Of a stretch of DNA of 64,000 nucleotides, positions 17,121 through 26,645 are shown piece by piece (position 1 is the first letter of the stretch; each line of letters begins with the position of its first letter). Source of the stretch: Acinetobacter gandensis (lineage in GTDB: Bacteria > Pseudomonadota > Gammaproteobacteria > Pseudomonadales > Moraxellaceae); the NCBI RefSeq assembly GCF_001678755.1, contig NZ_LZDS01000003.1, positions 62,001-126,000 of the forward strand, given 5' to 3'. A model generated the notes under the pieces. It did no database searches, was not told the DNA's origin, and worked only from the letters and a program-made list of their open reading frames with translations. Made by a program: the position numbers and the translations under genes.

Positions 17121-18089
17121 ATGAGTGAATCTTTTAGTTTCGACGAAATCGATACTGCATGCATCAAAGCTCTTATCTCTAATCCGAGAGGATCATGGCG
17201 AGAACTGAGCCAGATTAGTGATGTCCCTGAAAAAAAGCTGTCTCGACGTCTGGGTAAATTGCTAGATGACCAAGTTATACGAACTGCAATTGAATTAAAT
17301 CCTGTGGTTGCCAATAAGGGTTACACCGTTCATGTCTGGATCAGTGTGAAATTTGGCAAGGAAAAAGAAGTTGCACAATTTTTTGCAAATCGCCCAGAAG
17401 TGCGCATTGTCTTTCTAACTACAGGACTTGCAGATATTTTCCTTGAAATTGGATTAGAAAAGGCCGCCGATCTCTCTGTTTGGATGCATGACTTTGTCAC
17501 GCAAATTCCGGATATTAAAACCGTTGAAACCCAAGCCGTATTAAAACCCTTTACTTGGGCCAGCAAACCCAAAGCTTTAGATGGCACAAGCGATAAAAAC
17601 GTCAATTTTAGAAGTTTGACTGAAACAGAATTAAAACTAATTCATGCTCTGTCAAATGATGGGCGTTCATCTATTAAAAGTTTGGCAGAACAAATTGAAC
17701 TCAGTGAACATAAAACGCAGAAATTATTGAATGATTTATTGGAAGAAGGCATTTTCAATATTCGCGTTGATGTAGAACCCAGTTTGATGGGCTATAAGTC
17801 CGAAGCGATTATTTTGATTAAAGCCCGTCCAGATGCGGCAAATCAAATTGCCAAAACCTTGTCTGAACTTAAAAACACACGCTGCCTATTTGGCATTAGT
17901 GGAGATTCACAATTTTTCTGGCATGTCCTATGTAATGATTTAAGTGATTTATGGAAATTAATTACTGAAGATCTTGGTAATTTTGAAGGCATTCAATCAT
18001 GTAATACCAACATGGTGACATTGGCCTTAAAACGTGCTGGTTTTATGCGAAAAGTTAGTAGTGCACAATTATTTTCAAATTTAAATTGA
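17121..18089 (+). CDS. Lrp/AsnC family transcriptional regulator, double-domain
   Basis: 322 aa, twice the usual 150-160. Two Lrp-like units in tandem: helix-turn-helix at about 8-55 (SWRELSQISDVPEKKLSRRL) with a ligand-binding-type domain to about 155, then a second helix-turn-helix (SIKSLAEQIELSEHKTQKLL, about 185-205) and a second RAM-like domain. It probably senses the substrate of the divergent amidase/transporter operon and controls it. The start at 17121 is the only good Met. Confidence 0.85.
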   Translation: MSESFSFDEIDTACIKALISNPRGSWRELSQISDVPEKKLSRRLGKLLDDQVIRTAIELNPVVANKGYTVHVWISVKFGKEKEVAQFFANRPEVRIVFLTTGLADIFLEIGLEKAADLSVWMHDFVTQIPDIKTVETQAVLKPFTWASKPKALDGTSDKNVNFRSLTETELKLIHALSNDGRSSIKSLAEQIELSEHKTQKLLNDLLEEGIFNIRVDVEPSLMGYKSEAIILIKARPDAANQIAKTLSELKNTRCLFGISGDSQFFWHVLCNDLSDLWKLITEDLGNFEGIQSCNTNMVTLALKRAGFMRKVSSAQLFSNLN

Positions 18090-18093
18090 AACA

Positions 18094-18122
18094 AAAAAGA
18101 ATCGCAATTGCGGTTCTTTTTT
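18094..18122. terminator. Bidirectional terminator
   Basis: AAAGAATCGC/GCGGTTCTTT hairpin (one wobble) with A and T runs, between the regulator and tsaD. Confidence 0.8.
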
Positions 18123-18153
18123 GGCTTTAATGCATTTAACGTTTTAGATGTAA

Positions 18154-19170
18154 TTAAGCTTCACTTGGATTGCTTAACTCAGTCATCGGCCAACGTGGTG
18201 TTGTCGTAACCGACAAGCCATCGTGCTGACCCGCTTTTAAACGTTGGTAACCTGCGAAAGCAATCATTGCACCGTTGTCTGTACATAAAGCAGGTTCTGC
18301 ATAATATACCGATGCTTTAATTTTGGCTAAATCAGCTTCTAAACGTTCACGTAAACGACTGTTCGCACTTACACCACCAGCGATCACCAAACGTTTTAAA
18401 CCCGTTTGTTTTAACGCTTTCACTGATTTTTTAACTAAGGTATCAACCAATGCTTCTTGGAATGAAGCTGCAACGTCTGCATCACGGTTTTCACCATCCA
18501 ATTTTTTCAATTGAACCGAAACCGCAGTTTTTAAACCACTGAATGAGAAATCTAAACCTTGATGCAACATAGGTCGTGGAAATTCGAACGCATTCATATC
18601 TCCATTTGCAGCAAGCTTAGAAATATTAGGTCCACCAGGGTATGGCAAGCCCATCATTTTTGCGACTTTATCAAAAGCCTCACCCGCAGCATCATCAATC
18701 GACTCACCGAGTAATTCATACTGACCAATACCATAAGCAGCCATTAATTGAGTGTGTCCACCCGATACCAATAAAGCTACAAAAGGAAATTCTGGTGGAG
18801 TTTTAGACAACAAAGGCGCCAACATATGACCTTCCATATGATGCACGCCAATTGCTGGTTTATTCAGAGCAAATGCCAGTGTGCGGCCAAATAATGCACC
18901 TGTCATTAATGCCCCCATCAAACCTGGACCACGTGTATATGCAATGGCATCAATGTCTGATTTGTTTACACTACTTTCTTCAAGTAATTGTTTAATTAAT
19001 GGAATTAACTTACGCACATGGTCACGTGATGCCAATTCTGGCACAACACCGCCATATTCTGCATGCAGTTTAATTTGGCTATACAATACCTGCCCGAGCA
19101 ATCCCTTTTCACTGTCATACAGTGCGAGTCCAGTCTCATCACACGAAGTTTCTAAGCCTAAAACGATCAT
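18154..19170 (-). CDS. tsaD: tRNA N6-adenosine threonylcarbamoyltransferase
   Basis: 338 aa, full length. TsaD transfers the threonylcarbamoyl group from its AMP adduct to A37 of ANN-decoding tRNAs, with TsaB and TsaE. The metal-binding motif HMEGH is at 111-115, the N terminus [13 protein letters not shown] is typical, and [10 protein letters not shown] and [13 protein letters not shown] mark the ASKHA fold. The gene is divergent from rpsU, a pairing common in gamma-proteobacteria. Confidence 0.97.
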   Translation of the reverse strand: MIVLGLETSCDETGLALYDSEKGLLGQVLYSQIKLHAEYGGVVPELASRDHVRKLIPLIKQLLEESSVNKSDIDAIAYTRGPGLMGALMTGALFGRTLAFALNKPAIGVHHMEGHMLAPLLSKTPPEFPFVALLVSGGHTQLMAAYGIGQYELLGESIDDAAGEAFDKVAKMMGLPYPGGPNISKLAANGDMNAFEFPRPMLHQGLDFSFSGLKTAVSVQLKKLDGENRDADVAASFQEALVDTLVKKSVKALKQTGLKRLVIAGGVSANSRLRERLEADLAKIKASVYYAEPALCTDNGAMIAFAGYQRLKAGQHDGLSVTTTPRWPMTELSNPSEA

Positions 19171-19210
19171 TAAACTGCCTATAACCTATATCAAATCTAT
19201 TGCTTGTGCC

Positions 19211-19238
19211 ATTATAGACTTGTGGTATGAGATGTAAA
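19211..19238 (-). promoter_or_regulatory. tsaD promoter
   Basis: Read leftward: TTTACA (19233-19238), 16-base spacer, TATAAT (19211-19216). A possible rpsU promoter on the other strand (TTGTGG 19220-19225, TAAAAT 19243-19248, 17-base spacer) overlaps it. Confidence 0.55.
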
Positions 19239-19317
19239 TGAGTAAAATATTGCACTTCACTTGTGATCAAGGGCAATAACGCCTGCGATCTTATCCATAA
19301 CTTAATGAGGATTCTTC

Positions 19318-19533
19318 ATGCCACAAGTTAAATTGAAAGAAGGCGAACCAGTAGACGTAGCTATCCGTCGTTTCAAACGTTCATGCGAAAAAGCGGGTGT
19401 TCTTGCTGACGTTCGTAAACGTGAATTCTACGAAAAACCTACTCAAGAACGTAAACGTAAAAAAGCTGCTGCTGTTAAACGCTACCAAAAGAAATTGGCG
19501 CGCGAATCAGTACGTACTACACGCCTTTACTAA
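19318..19533 (+). CDS. rpsU: 30S ribosomal protein bS21
   Basis: 71 aa, the usual length, very basic. [26 protein letters not shown] and the C-terminal [14 protein letters not shown] are diagnostic when read in parts. bS21 lies by the anti-Shine-Dalgarno end of 16S rRNA and helps start-site selection. GAGGA precedes the ATG. yqeY follows after 38 bases. dnaG, its usual partner in enterobacteria, is not here. Confidence 0.97.
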
Positions 19534-19571
19534 GATTAATTTGTGATTGATTGACTACCTGGACAAGATAA

Positions 19572-20018
19572 ATGACTACTTTAAAAAACCAAATTACTGA
19601 CGTTTTGAAAGCAACAATGCGTGCTAAAGAAATGGATAAGTTAACGGTAATACGTAGTCTTCAGGCAGCGATCAAACAAATTGAAGTCGATGAGCGCAAA
19701 GAACTTGACGACGCTCAAGTTCTTGCGGTCATTGAAAAGCAAATCAAACAACGAAAAGAATCGGTTAAAGCCTTTGCAGGCGCTGGCCGAGAAGATTTAG
19801 CTAGTAAGGAACAAGCCGAAATTGAGATTTTGTCTCAGTTTCTACCAGAAGCTATGACTGAGGAAGAACTTGATTCCATCATTGCGCAAGTTATTACTGC
19901 GCAAGAAGCTACTAGCATGAAAGATATGGGTAAGGTGATGAACTCTCTACGTCCGCTCATAGCCGGACGTGCCGATCCTGCACAAGTTTCAGCTAAAATT
20001 AAGGCGAAACTCTCTTAA
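19572..20018 (+). CDS. GatB/YqeY domain-containing protein
   Basis: 148 aa, the single-domain YqeY form: an N-terminal helical domain (LKATMRAKEMDKLTVIRSL) and a C-terminal GatB-like tail (MKDMGKVMNSLRPLIAGRAD). This domain is the tRNA-contacting tail of GatB, but the free protein has no firmly established role. It follows rpsU in what looks like a two-gene operon. Confidence 0.92.
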   Translation: MTTLKNQITDVLKATMRAKEMDKLTVIRSLQAAIKQIEVDERKELDDAQVLAVIEKQIKQRKESVKAFAGAGREDLASKEQAEIEILSQFLPEAMTEEELDSIIAQVITAQEATSMKDMGKVMNSLRPLIAGRADPAQVSAKIKAKLS

Positions 20019-20121
20019 TCTTTCAACACCCATTGTTTGATTTGGTCTATTTAAGTTGCTTATTCTGTTCTTTGAATGACCTTAAATAGCCAATCATCAT
20101 ATTTATATTTTAAGACTGTTT

Positions 20122-20703
20122 TTATTTCTTTTCTAAAACATAGCGACAAATATCCCGCATACTTCCATCAACTGGATTTTGCACCTTACCTTGCTGTATT
20201 TCTATTATTTTAAAATCTACTTTTTCACATAGCTTACGCGCCAAGACATTTTCTGTATCAACAAAAGCTTCCAAACGCTGAAAAGACCATTGGTTCATCA
20301 AAGTTTCAGCAAATAATTTGAGTGCTGTACACATATAACCTTGTTGCTTAAACTGTGCATTCCCCCAAAAACCAACTGCTGCTGAATTTTTCTCCCAATT
20401 AATTTCGTGAATATCCATCACACCTAAAAAATTTTTACAGTCTTGATCTCGAACAACATATACAAAATTTTCTTTATTTAAGAGAGCCTGCATTCTTGAT
20501 AAACAAAATGCGTGCGATGCTTCAAGATTTGGCTCTTGCAGCGACCAAATCAAACTTGCAGGAAATTTTCTCAACTCAATTAATGAAGCCTGAATAGCAG
20601 CATACAATTCAGCTGCATCTTTCTGTTGTAATATTTTTAATTCAATCTGGTCGTTTTCAATAGTGAAATGATCTAACGTTAGTTGGCCGCCTTGCTGATC
20701 CAT
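20122..20703 (-). CDS. GNAT acetyltransferase, RimJ/RimL-like
   Basis: 193 aa. The pattern LKILQQKDAAELYAAI at the start, FLGVMDIHEINWEKNSAAVGFW in the middle, then GYMCTALKLFAETL and VLARKLCEKVDFK is that of RimL-type N-acetyltransferases, which acetylate N-terminal amines using acetyl-CoA. The target is unknown. ATG 20703 is chosen because GAGAG precedes it; an upstream ATG at 20736 would add 11 residues. Confidence 0.82.
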   Translation of the reverse strand: MDQQGGQLTLDHFTIENDQIELKILQQKDAAELYAAIQASLIELRKFPASLIWSLQEPNLEASHAFCLSRMQALLNKENFVYVVRDQDCKNFLGVMDIHEINWEKNSAAVGFWGNAQFKQQGYMCTALKLFAETLMNQWSFQRLEAFVDTENVLARKLCEKVDFKIIEIQQGKVQNPVDGSMRDICRYVLEKK

Positions 20704-20749
20704 AATTCTCTCATTTTTATTATCAAAGCATAGCAATACAAAAACAGTA

Positions 20750-21112
20750 TTAATTTAATGAACACTGGACATTATATTTTTTTAAGAGCTGCATTTCACG
20801 AGATGAAAGCACTTGCTGAATGACATCTTGCTTGGTCATATTTCGATATTGGCGATCTAAAAAATCTCGATTTTCATCCGCTGCACGATAAAGATCATTA
20901 ACATATGTACCAACAATGCCACAAAATTGAGCCTGTTGTGACACAGTAAAACCAGATTGCTGTGGATCTAAATTGCCTAAAAATCCACGTACATCTTTTT
21001 TATATTTTTCATTGATGTCATTTACTGACAATACATATTGTTCAGCACTTGCAGCAAACACACCCTGCATTACAACACCCATTAAGCAAAATGCTAAAAT
21101 GACTTTTTTCAT
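20750..21112 (-). CDS. Exported hypothetical protein, 120 aa
   Basis: Unrecognised. A clear signal peptide (KKVILAFCLMGVVMQGVFAA, cleavage near residue 21) precedes a mature part of about 99 residues that is helical and charged. Two cysteines (in QFCGIVG and near the end in VQCSLN) could form a disulphide in the periplasm. It lies 46 bases upstream of the acetyltransferase gene on the same strand and may share its message. Confidence 0.7.
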   Translation of the reverse strand: MKKVILAFCLMGVVMQGVFAASAEQYVLSVNDINEKYKKDVRGFLGNLDPQQSGFTVSQQAQFCGIVGTYVNDLYRAADENRDFLDRQYRNMTKQDVIQQVLSSREMQLLKKYNVQCSLN

Positions 21113-21284
21113 GTATCAACATCTTTGGATTAAAGTTATAAAACAAAATGAGTTTATCACCGAACAATCAAAGCACCAAAACTCGAGCAACTTAAAAATT
21201 CAATAATAAAGCCAAATCAATCACATACAAAGGAACAACCACATAATCTATCAAATTTAAATTCTATATTTGCGCAAAAATATT

Positions 21285-22736
21285 TTATATTTTCAACATA
21301 CGCTCTTTTTGCATTTCACCAACGCGCTGTTTAACTTTAGCTTCTAGAGATTTCGAATCTTTAGCCAAACGCTGAGCTTGCAATAAAGACTTAATGGCGC
21401 TTTCCTCCTGCCCAGTCCAATACTCGACTTCAGCACGATAGCGCAAAACATTTACAGAGCGATAAGCACCCGATTTATCCGCATTGGCCAATTGCAACAT
21501 CAATCGCCAACCACTGACATCACGTGGATTAGATTGTAAGAAACGCTGCAAAATGATCTGCGCTTGTCCAAATTCTTTATTTCGTATTAATGCTTCAGCA
21601 TATTTGTAATTCAGCGCGCGATTTTCTGGCATAACAACTGCTGGACTACGGATCGTAGTTAATGCCTCTTGAATCTTATTTTGACCCAAGTAAACATCAG
21701 TTTGTAACAATAGCAATAAAGCATGATTTGCATTTTGCAGCTTAGCATCATTTAGTATTTTTTGTGCTGCAGCATAATCACCTTGTTGTACCTGTAAACT
21801 TACTAGCGCCAATTCTGCGGCATAGTTCTTTTGTGCAACCATTGCATCTAGCTGTTGCTCCGTCACTTGACCAGAAAGTACACGGCTATACCATTTTAAA
21901 ATTTCAAAATCTTGATCAAGTAAACTTGTTTTGACAGGTGGAAGCTGATTGGCACGTAATCGCGCCTCACTCATCCGCTCAGTTGTTAAGGGGTGAGTCA
22001 ACCAAAAGTCTGGCAAAAAGCTCACCCGACTAGTCGCGCGATGCATCACTTCAAAAAAATCAGCCATACTTTGTGGGTTATATCCAGCACGATACATATA
22101 CTGCATACCAATACGATCTGCCTCACGCTCTTGATTACGACTATATGTGAGCTGCTTATCCATTAATGCCGCTTGCGACCCCATCATGACAGCAGCACCA
22201 ACATCTCCGTCTGCCTGAGAGGCAACAAGAGCACCAACTAAAATGCCCGCTAGTGACAATAAACCCTGTCCTTTAAAGGCTTCTTGCGAGCGACTGTAAT
22301 GACGTTGTGATACATGTGCAATTTCATGCGCCATCACCCCTGCCACCTCATCCATATTTCGTGCAGAATTAATTAGTCCTGCATTTAAGGCAAATAGGCC
22401 ACCCGGTACAGCAAAGGCATTAATTTGGGCATCATTAATCAACAGCAAACCAACAGGCTCACTAATTTGCGTTTGACTAAGAATATGAGTAAAAACAGCA
22501 AGTAGGCGATCTTCCAACCAAGGATTTTGCGTCACAGGTAATTGACGATGTACTTCACGATAAACTTTTTCACCAATCGCGCGCTCTTTCTGCTGATCAA
22601 GCAAACCAATGCCACTACCAATTTCTGGCACATTAAATTGAGGGGTTGAATTGAAATCTACCGAATGCGTTTGCGCCAGACTCGAACAAAGACCAAGACC
22701 ACATGCCAGTATTATTTTCTTCAAAATACAGCCCAC
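21285..22736 (-). CDS. M48 family metalloprotease with TPR repeats (BepA-like)
   Basis: 483 aa. A signal peptide (about 1-22) precedes an M48 peptidase domain with HEIAH at 137-141 and EREAD at 203-207, then a C-terminal helical half (about 280-480) of TPR-like repeats. This is the architecture of BepA (YfgC), the periplasmic protease/chaperone that watches over LptD and BAM assembly. Here the catalytic residues are intact, unlike in the protein at 24665. 72 bases downstream of the dehydrogenase gene. Confidence 0.9.
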   Translation of the reverse strand: MGCILKKIILACGLGLCSSLAQTHSVDFNSTPQFNVPEIGSGIGLLDQQKERAIGEKVYREVHRQLPVTQNPWLEDRLLAVFTHILSQTQISEPVGLLLINDAQINAFAVPGGLFALNAGLINSARNMDEVAGVMAHEIAHVSQRHYSRSQEAFKGQGLLSLAGILVGALVASQADGDVGAAVMMGSQAALMDKQLTYSRNQEREADRIGMQYMYRAGYNPQSMADFFEVMHRATSRVSFLPDFWLTHPLTTERMSEARLRANQLPPVKTSLLDQDFEILKWYSRVLSGQVTEQQLDAMVAQKNYAAELALVSLQVQQGDYAAAQKILNDAKLQNANHALLLLLQTDVYLGQNKIQEALTTIRSPAVVMPENRALNYKYAEALIRNKEFGQAQIILQRFLQSNPRDVSGWRLMLQLANADKSGAYRSVNVLRYRAEVEYWTGQEESAIKSLLQAQRLAKDSKSLEAKVKQRVGEMQKERMLKI

Positions 22737-22808
22737 TTTATAAATTCAATCCCACTAAAATATAGCATTGAAAATCGTATAATTATGGAAGAATCTGTTG
22801 TTAATTCA

Positions 22809-23777
22809 TTATTCGAATACAGGATTCACCAAATAGCGCGGCTGCTTATCAGACAATGCATCGATTAAATTTTGATATGCCAATTCAGCCATACGCTTAC
22901 GCGTCGCATGTGTAGCCGAACCCACATGTGGCAACGTAACTACGTTATTCAGCTGAAAAAGCTCAGAACTATGCAGCGGTTCTTTCTCATATACATCTAA
23001 ACCAGCTGCAAATATTTGCTTATCTTTAAGTGCTTGAATTAAAGCTTTTTCATCAACTACAGCACCACGAGAAATATTCACCAAAACAGCATTGGCTTGC
23101 ATGAGTGCCAACTCACGCTCACCTATCAAAGCCTGTGATGCTGCGTTTAAATCAACTGCAACAACAACGAAGTCTGATTTTTTCAGTAAATCATCTAAAG
23201 CACAAAACTGAGCACTGAAAGCTTCTGCGACTTCAATCTTTTCACGGCGATTATGATATAAAACGTTCATATTAAAGCCATGAAATGCACGACGTGCAAT
23301 TGCTGCACCAATATGACCTAAACCGATAATACCGATGGTTTTACCAAAGATATCCATCCCAAACTGACTTGGCCCAACCGTTCTTGACCACTGCCCTTGC
23401 TTGGTCCATTGATCCAATTCAGGTATTCGACGTGCAGCACTCATGAGTAGACTAAAAGCTAAATCTGCTGTGGTTTCTGTCAAAACATGTGGCGTATGGG
23501 TTAACCAAATTTTCTGCTGATTTAAATAACTCAAATCATAATTGTCATAGCCCACACTCACACTCGAGATCACTTTTAACTTTTTTGCATATGCTAAATT
23601 TTTCGAATTGAGTAAACGTCCTGCACCAATCATTGCATCAGCATCGGCACTGTGTTCTAAAATTTGCTGATTGACGTCGCCTAATTTTGGATTGATGTTA
23701 ACGACTTTAAATTGTTGTTCTAAACGTTGAAGAATTTCTGAATCTATCTGACTAAATACCACGACTTTTTTTTGCAT
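22809..23777 (-). CDS. ghrB: D-isomer-specific 2-hydroxyacid dehydrogenase (glyoxylate/hydroxypyruvate reductase type)
   Basis: 322 aa. NAD(P)-binding GLGHIG at 152-157, with catalytic Arg237 (SRGAVVDE), Glu266 (EKEP) and His284 (LPHVGSAT). The family reduces glyoxylate, hydroxypyruvate or 2-ketogluconate. An Arg after the second strand (YHNRRE) suggests NADPH use. The ghrB symbol rests on overall resemblance. It follows the HolD-like gene by 43 bases. Confidence 0.85.
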   Translation of the reverse strand: MQKKVVVFSQIDSEILQRLEQQFKVVNINPKLGDVNQQILEHSADADAMIGAGRLLNSKNLAYAKKLKVISSVSVGYDNYDLSYLNQQKIWLTHTPHVLTETTADLAFSLLMSAARRIPELDQWTKQGQWSRTVGPSQFGMDIFGKTIGIIGLGHIGAAIARRAFHGFNMNVLYHNRREKIEVAEAFSAQFCALDDLLKKSDFVVVAVDLNAASQALIGERELALMQANAVLVNISRGAVVDEKALIQALKDKQIFAAGLDVYEKEPLHSSELFQLNNVVTLPHVGSATHATRKRMAELAYQNLIDALSDKQPRYLVNPVFE

Positions 23778-23820
23778 TGCTTTCCCGTGTATTGACTAAA
23801 CTTTGATTTTTAAGCCGCCT

Positions 23821-24456
23821 TTAAATCATTTTATTTTGCATAAACTGCCAAAGGCGTTTTTTTAATTTAGGTTGATCGATCATTTGTTGTAATGAAGCCA
23901 GTGGATAAATCTTTGAATGCGCTAAATGAGGAATATCACCTAGGCATAAGATGTTTTTATCCAAACTTATCGCATCAATAAAACCCTGTACATATGATGC
24001 AGCACCACGTCCATCCTGTAAATTTACCCAAGCAAATGGCCATTGTAATGTATAAAATTGCGATGAAACCGCACGTTGTATATTAGCCCACAGTAACTGT
24101 TGATCTGCTGTCAACTCAGTGGAATCAATCACAACTACACAGTGCTCCAAACAAATAGCCTCAAGGCTAAATGCCGCTATTTGTAATATTGGACGTTGCT
24201 CCTCCTGCTGTTTTGTAACAGGTACAACATCGTGCTGCGGCTCAACAGGCACTTCATTTACCTGTTTGGTCTGTACTGACTGTGAATCAATTTGAGGAAT
24301 GTTTTTTAGAATAATTTCTGAAACGGGTTGTAAGGCTATTTCAGGCGCGACCTGATCACGCCAAATGCTTGGGCTATATTGCTGACACGGTGCAGCCTGA
24401 GGAACCCAAAGGTCGATTCCCATTGCCGCCATTATGCTTCGCTGATGCCCAATCAT
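23821..24456 (-). CDS. holD: Probable DNA polymerase III psi subunit (HolD-like)
   Basis: 211 aa. The N terminus reads AMGIDLW at 11-17; in E. coli psi, LGITQW places Gly13, Ile14 and Trp17 at exactly the same positions, and that Trp region binds the chi subunit. The C terminus KLKKRLWQFM resembles the psi C-terminal ARAALWQQI. Between them lies a Pro/Gln-rich linker (about 20-90) that E. coli psi (137 aa) lacks, then a domain with VVVIDSTEL and LCLGDIPHL. Psi links the clamp loader to chi and SSB. The matching position of Trp17 supports the start at 24456. Confidence 0.6.
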   Translation of the reverse strand: MIGHQRSIMAAMGIDLWVPQAAPCQQYSPSIWRDQVAPEIALQPVSEIILKNIPQIDSQSVQTKQVNEVPVEPQHDVVPVTKQQEEQRPILQIAAFSLEAICLEHCVVVIDSTELTADQQLLWANIQRAVSSQFYTLQWPFAWVNLQDGRGAASYVQGFIDAISLDKNILCLGDIPHLAHSKIYPLASLQQMIDQPKLKKRLWQFMQNKMI

Positions 24457-24664
24457 GTTTTCATCATCACCCTATTCAGGTTTGGTATTCTAACGGTTAT
24501 GTAGATGCTTTGCTGAACTTTTATAGATCATTCAGTTTAGCATTTTAGCCCTAATTTCACTCATTCAAGCGACAAATTCTTATTTCATCTGCATGAGTCG
24601 CCCAATATAGCCCAGCTTAGCGATTTCTTGTTTATAAGCCTATAACCACTGTTTAATTCAATAT

Positions 24665-26554
24665 TTAAATAATCATAAGACTATTTTTTTTCTGCATAAT
24701 CTCAATCATTTCTTCCGCTTCAAAACCAATTCGCCAATACAAGAGTTGCAATACGTCTAATTCATCTTGCGTAATGATTCGATCGTTCCACAAACATATT
24801 TCAGCCACACCCAAAATACTCAATCGCTCACGTAATAACAGTCCCGCAATATCATTCAATATTTCAGCTAAATCAATCGGTTCGTCCGAAATGTCACGGT
24901 AATGTTCCAGCTCATCTTTACTTAAAATACGACTTAATATTTTTTCGCGAACTTCGAGCTGATTATCACTATTGATTTGCTGCACATGCAATAAAGCATC
25001 AATTAAACGTACGATACTTGGTTTAACATCTTCCAAAGACGTTGGCGTATGAGTTGGGAGTAGATTCAACTCATGTTTAACTGTTTCTAACAGCAAAGCA
25101 TCGAGTAATCCAATCTCCCCATCTTCTTGAATAATTCGTGCTAGCTTAGTCAAGAATTGACGTGAAATAGTCGCAGGCATTGAACCAATGTTTTTACATG
25201 CTTCATGGAAAATGGAGATATGTACGCGCCCATCTAGATGCAATAAAGCATCTACAATCGCGCGACTCACTTCAGCTTCAGTCGGGATAAACTCTCGATA
25301 CTGACGAATCATGAGGATTGCCACCATCACTTCACGTGAACCAGTTGCAGTTTGCAATGCACGTTGAATCAATTCTGGGCGCTGCCAATTATCACGTATT
25401 TCAGGATTAAGTGGCTTAATCGCATCCTTTAAAGCAAAACTAATCGGCGATAAACGCAATAATGGTAATGGCTGCGGTGAATTCCACGGTGTAGTGATGT
25501 CTGGACTGGCTTCCTCCAAAGAACGGAATAAGTTAAACAAAGGTTGATTGCGTAATTTCTTTAAATTTTCCAGTTGTAAATCTTGTATCAATGCGGGATT
25601 CAACTCAAAAATACGCTGCTCAATACTTGGATGAATATTCATCCAATTTTGCTGACTTAAGGCATTGGCAAAGCACATATGCGAAATAGATTCTGCATAT
25701 TCACTGTGAATTTGTGAACCCGAGTGATGCACATAAATTCGTAGTAAGGTTTGAATATTGGCATCGTTCTGAATTAGGCGTTTCGTTTTCTGGTCATTTC
25801 GATAAGTCCGCGAACCAAGTGAAATGTATTTAATAAAACGTGAAATCAGTACACCTAAGCTACCAATTAGCCATATAACTGCACCAATTGCGACAAACAA
25901 TGTTTCAAATTTATTGTCACGAGCCTGACCATTTTTATAAAAACCACGTTTAGCAATCTTACTTCCCCACTGACTAAAGGTCGTTAAACCGCTATATAAA
26001 ATCTTTAAACGTGTATTTTCAGCAGCTTCGCCAGATAAAATTTTATTAAATTCATGGCTCAATAAACCATACATTTCCATTTCATCTAGGGTTTGCAGTG
26101 CTCCCCAAGTTAAAATGATGGATGTATCTTTAGGATTAAACCCTGCGGTTAGTGCATTTACCCCCACTTCATCTGGTAAAACATAAAGTGCCGGTGTTCC
26201 AATTAAGAAAGTATCAGCAAGTTGCTCTGTCATACGCAAAGCGAGACTTTCTTCAGGAATGCTTTCTATTAAGCTTAAACGACGCGCACCTAATTGCTTT
26301 GCAAGTGAATAACCACCTAAACGAAAGGTATAAAATTCGTAGATTACAGAGATCAACATGATCAGCAACACAGCTGCGATCAAAAAAGGACTTAATACAT
26401 GCCAATAAACAGATTGTGTTGAATCGTAATAGTTCACAATCAAACCGACGATGACATTAATAATCGCAACCGTCATAAATACCGCAGCCATGCACATGGT
26501 GACAGGCCAAAACATATTTTTGTTTTTTATAAAATCATAACCCACGCTTCTCAA
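24665..26554 (-). CDS. M48-like membrane protein with degenerate zinc site
   Basis: 629 aa. Two N-terminal membrane helices (about 17-40 and 54-76), an M48B (HtpX-like) domain with VNALTAGFNP (132-141), then a third helix near 226-250 and a long helical cytoplasmic tail. The zinc motif is HEFNK (167-171) where HExxH is required, and no Glu ligand follows (RTYRNDQKTK in place of ExxAD). It is probably a non-proteolytic relative with a scaffold or sensing role. The start is TTG 26554, preceded by AAGGAT; no ATG is suitable. Confidence 0.8.
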   Translation of the reverse strand: MRSVGYDFIKNKNMFWPVTMCMAAVFMTVAIINVIVGLIVNYYDSTQSVYWHVLSPFLIAAVLLIMLISVIYEFYTFRLGGYSLAKQLGARRLSLIESIPEESLALRMTEQLADTFLIGTPALYVLPDEVGVNALTAGFNPKDTSIILTWGALQTLDEMEMYGLLSHEFNKILSGEAAENTRLKILYSGLTTFSQWGSKIAKRGFYKNGQARDNKFETLFVAIGAVIWLIGSLGVLISRFIKYISLGSRTYRNDQKTKRLIQNDANIQTLLRIYVHHSGSQIHSEYAESISHMCFANALSQQNWMNIHPSIEQRIFELNPALIQDLQLENLKKLRNQPLFNLFRSLEEASPDITTPWNSPQPLPLLRLSPISFALKDAIKPLNPEIRDNWQRPELIQRALQTATGSREVMVAILMIRQYREFIPTEAEVSRAIVDALLHLDGRVHISIFHEACKNIGSMPATISRQFLTKLARIIQEDGEIGLLDALLLETVKHELNLLPTHTPTSLEDVKPSIVRLIDALLHVQQINSDNQLEVREKILSRILSKDELEHYRDISDEPIDLAEILNDIAGLLLRERLSILGVAEICLWNDRIITQDELDVLQLLYWRIGFEAEEMIEIMQKKNSLMII

Positions 26555-26601
26555 TGTAATATCCTTAACTTACATTGTCTTTTGTTTGCTCATCATAAAT
26601 G

Positions 26602-26628
26602 AAAAAAGCGGGAAATTCCCGCTTTTTC
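26602..26628 (-). terminator. purF terminator
   Basis: AAGCGGG/CCCGCTT hairpin with T-run, 18 bases past the purF stop. Confidence 0.85.
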
Positions 26629-26645
26629 AGTATGTTTTAACCAGA

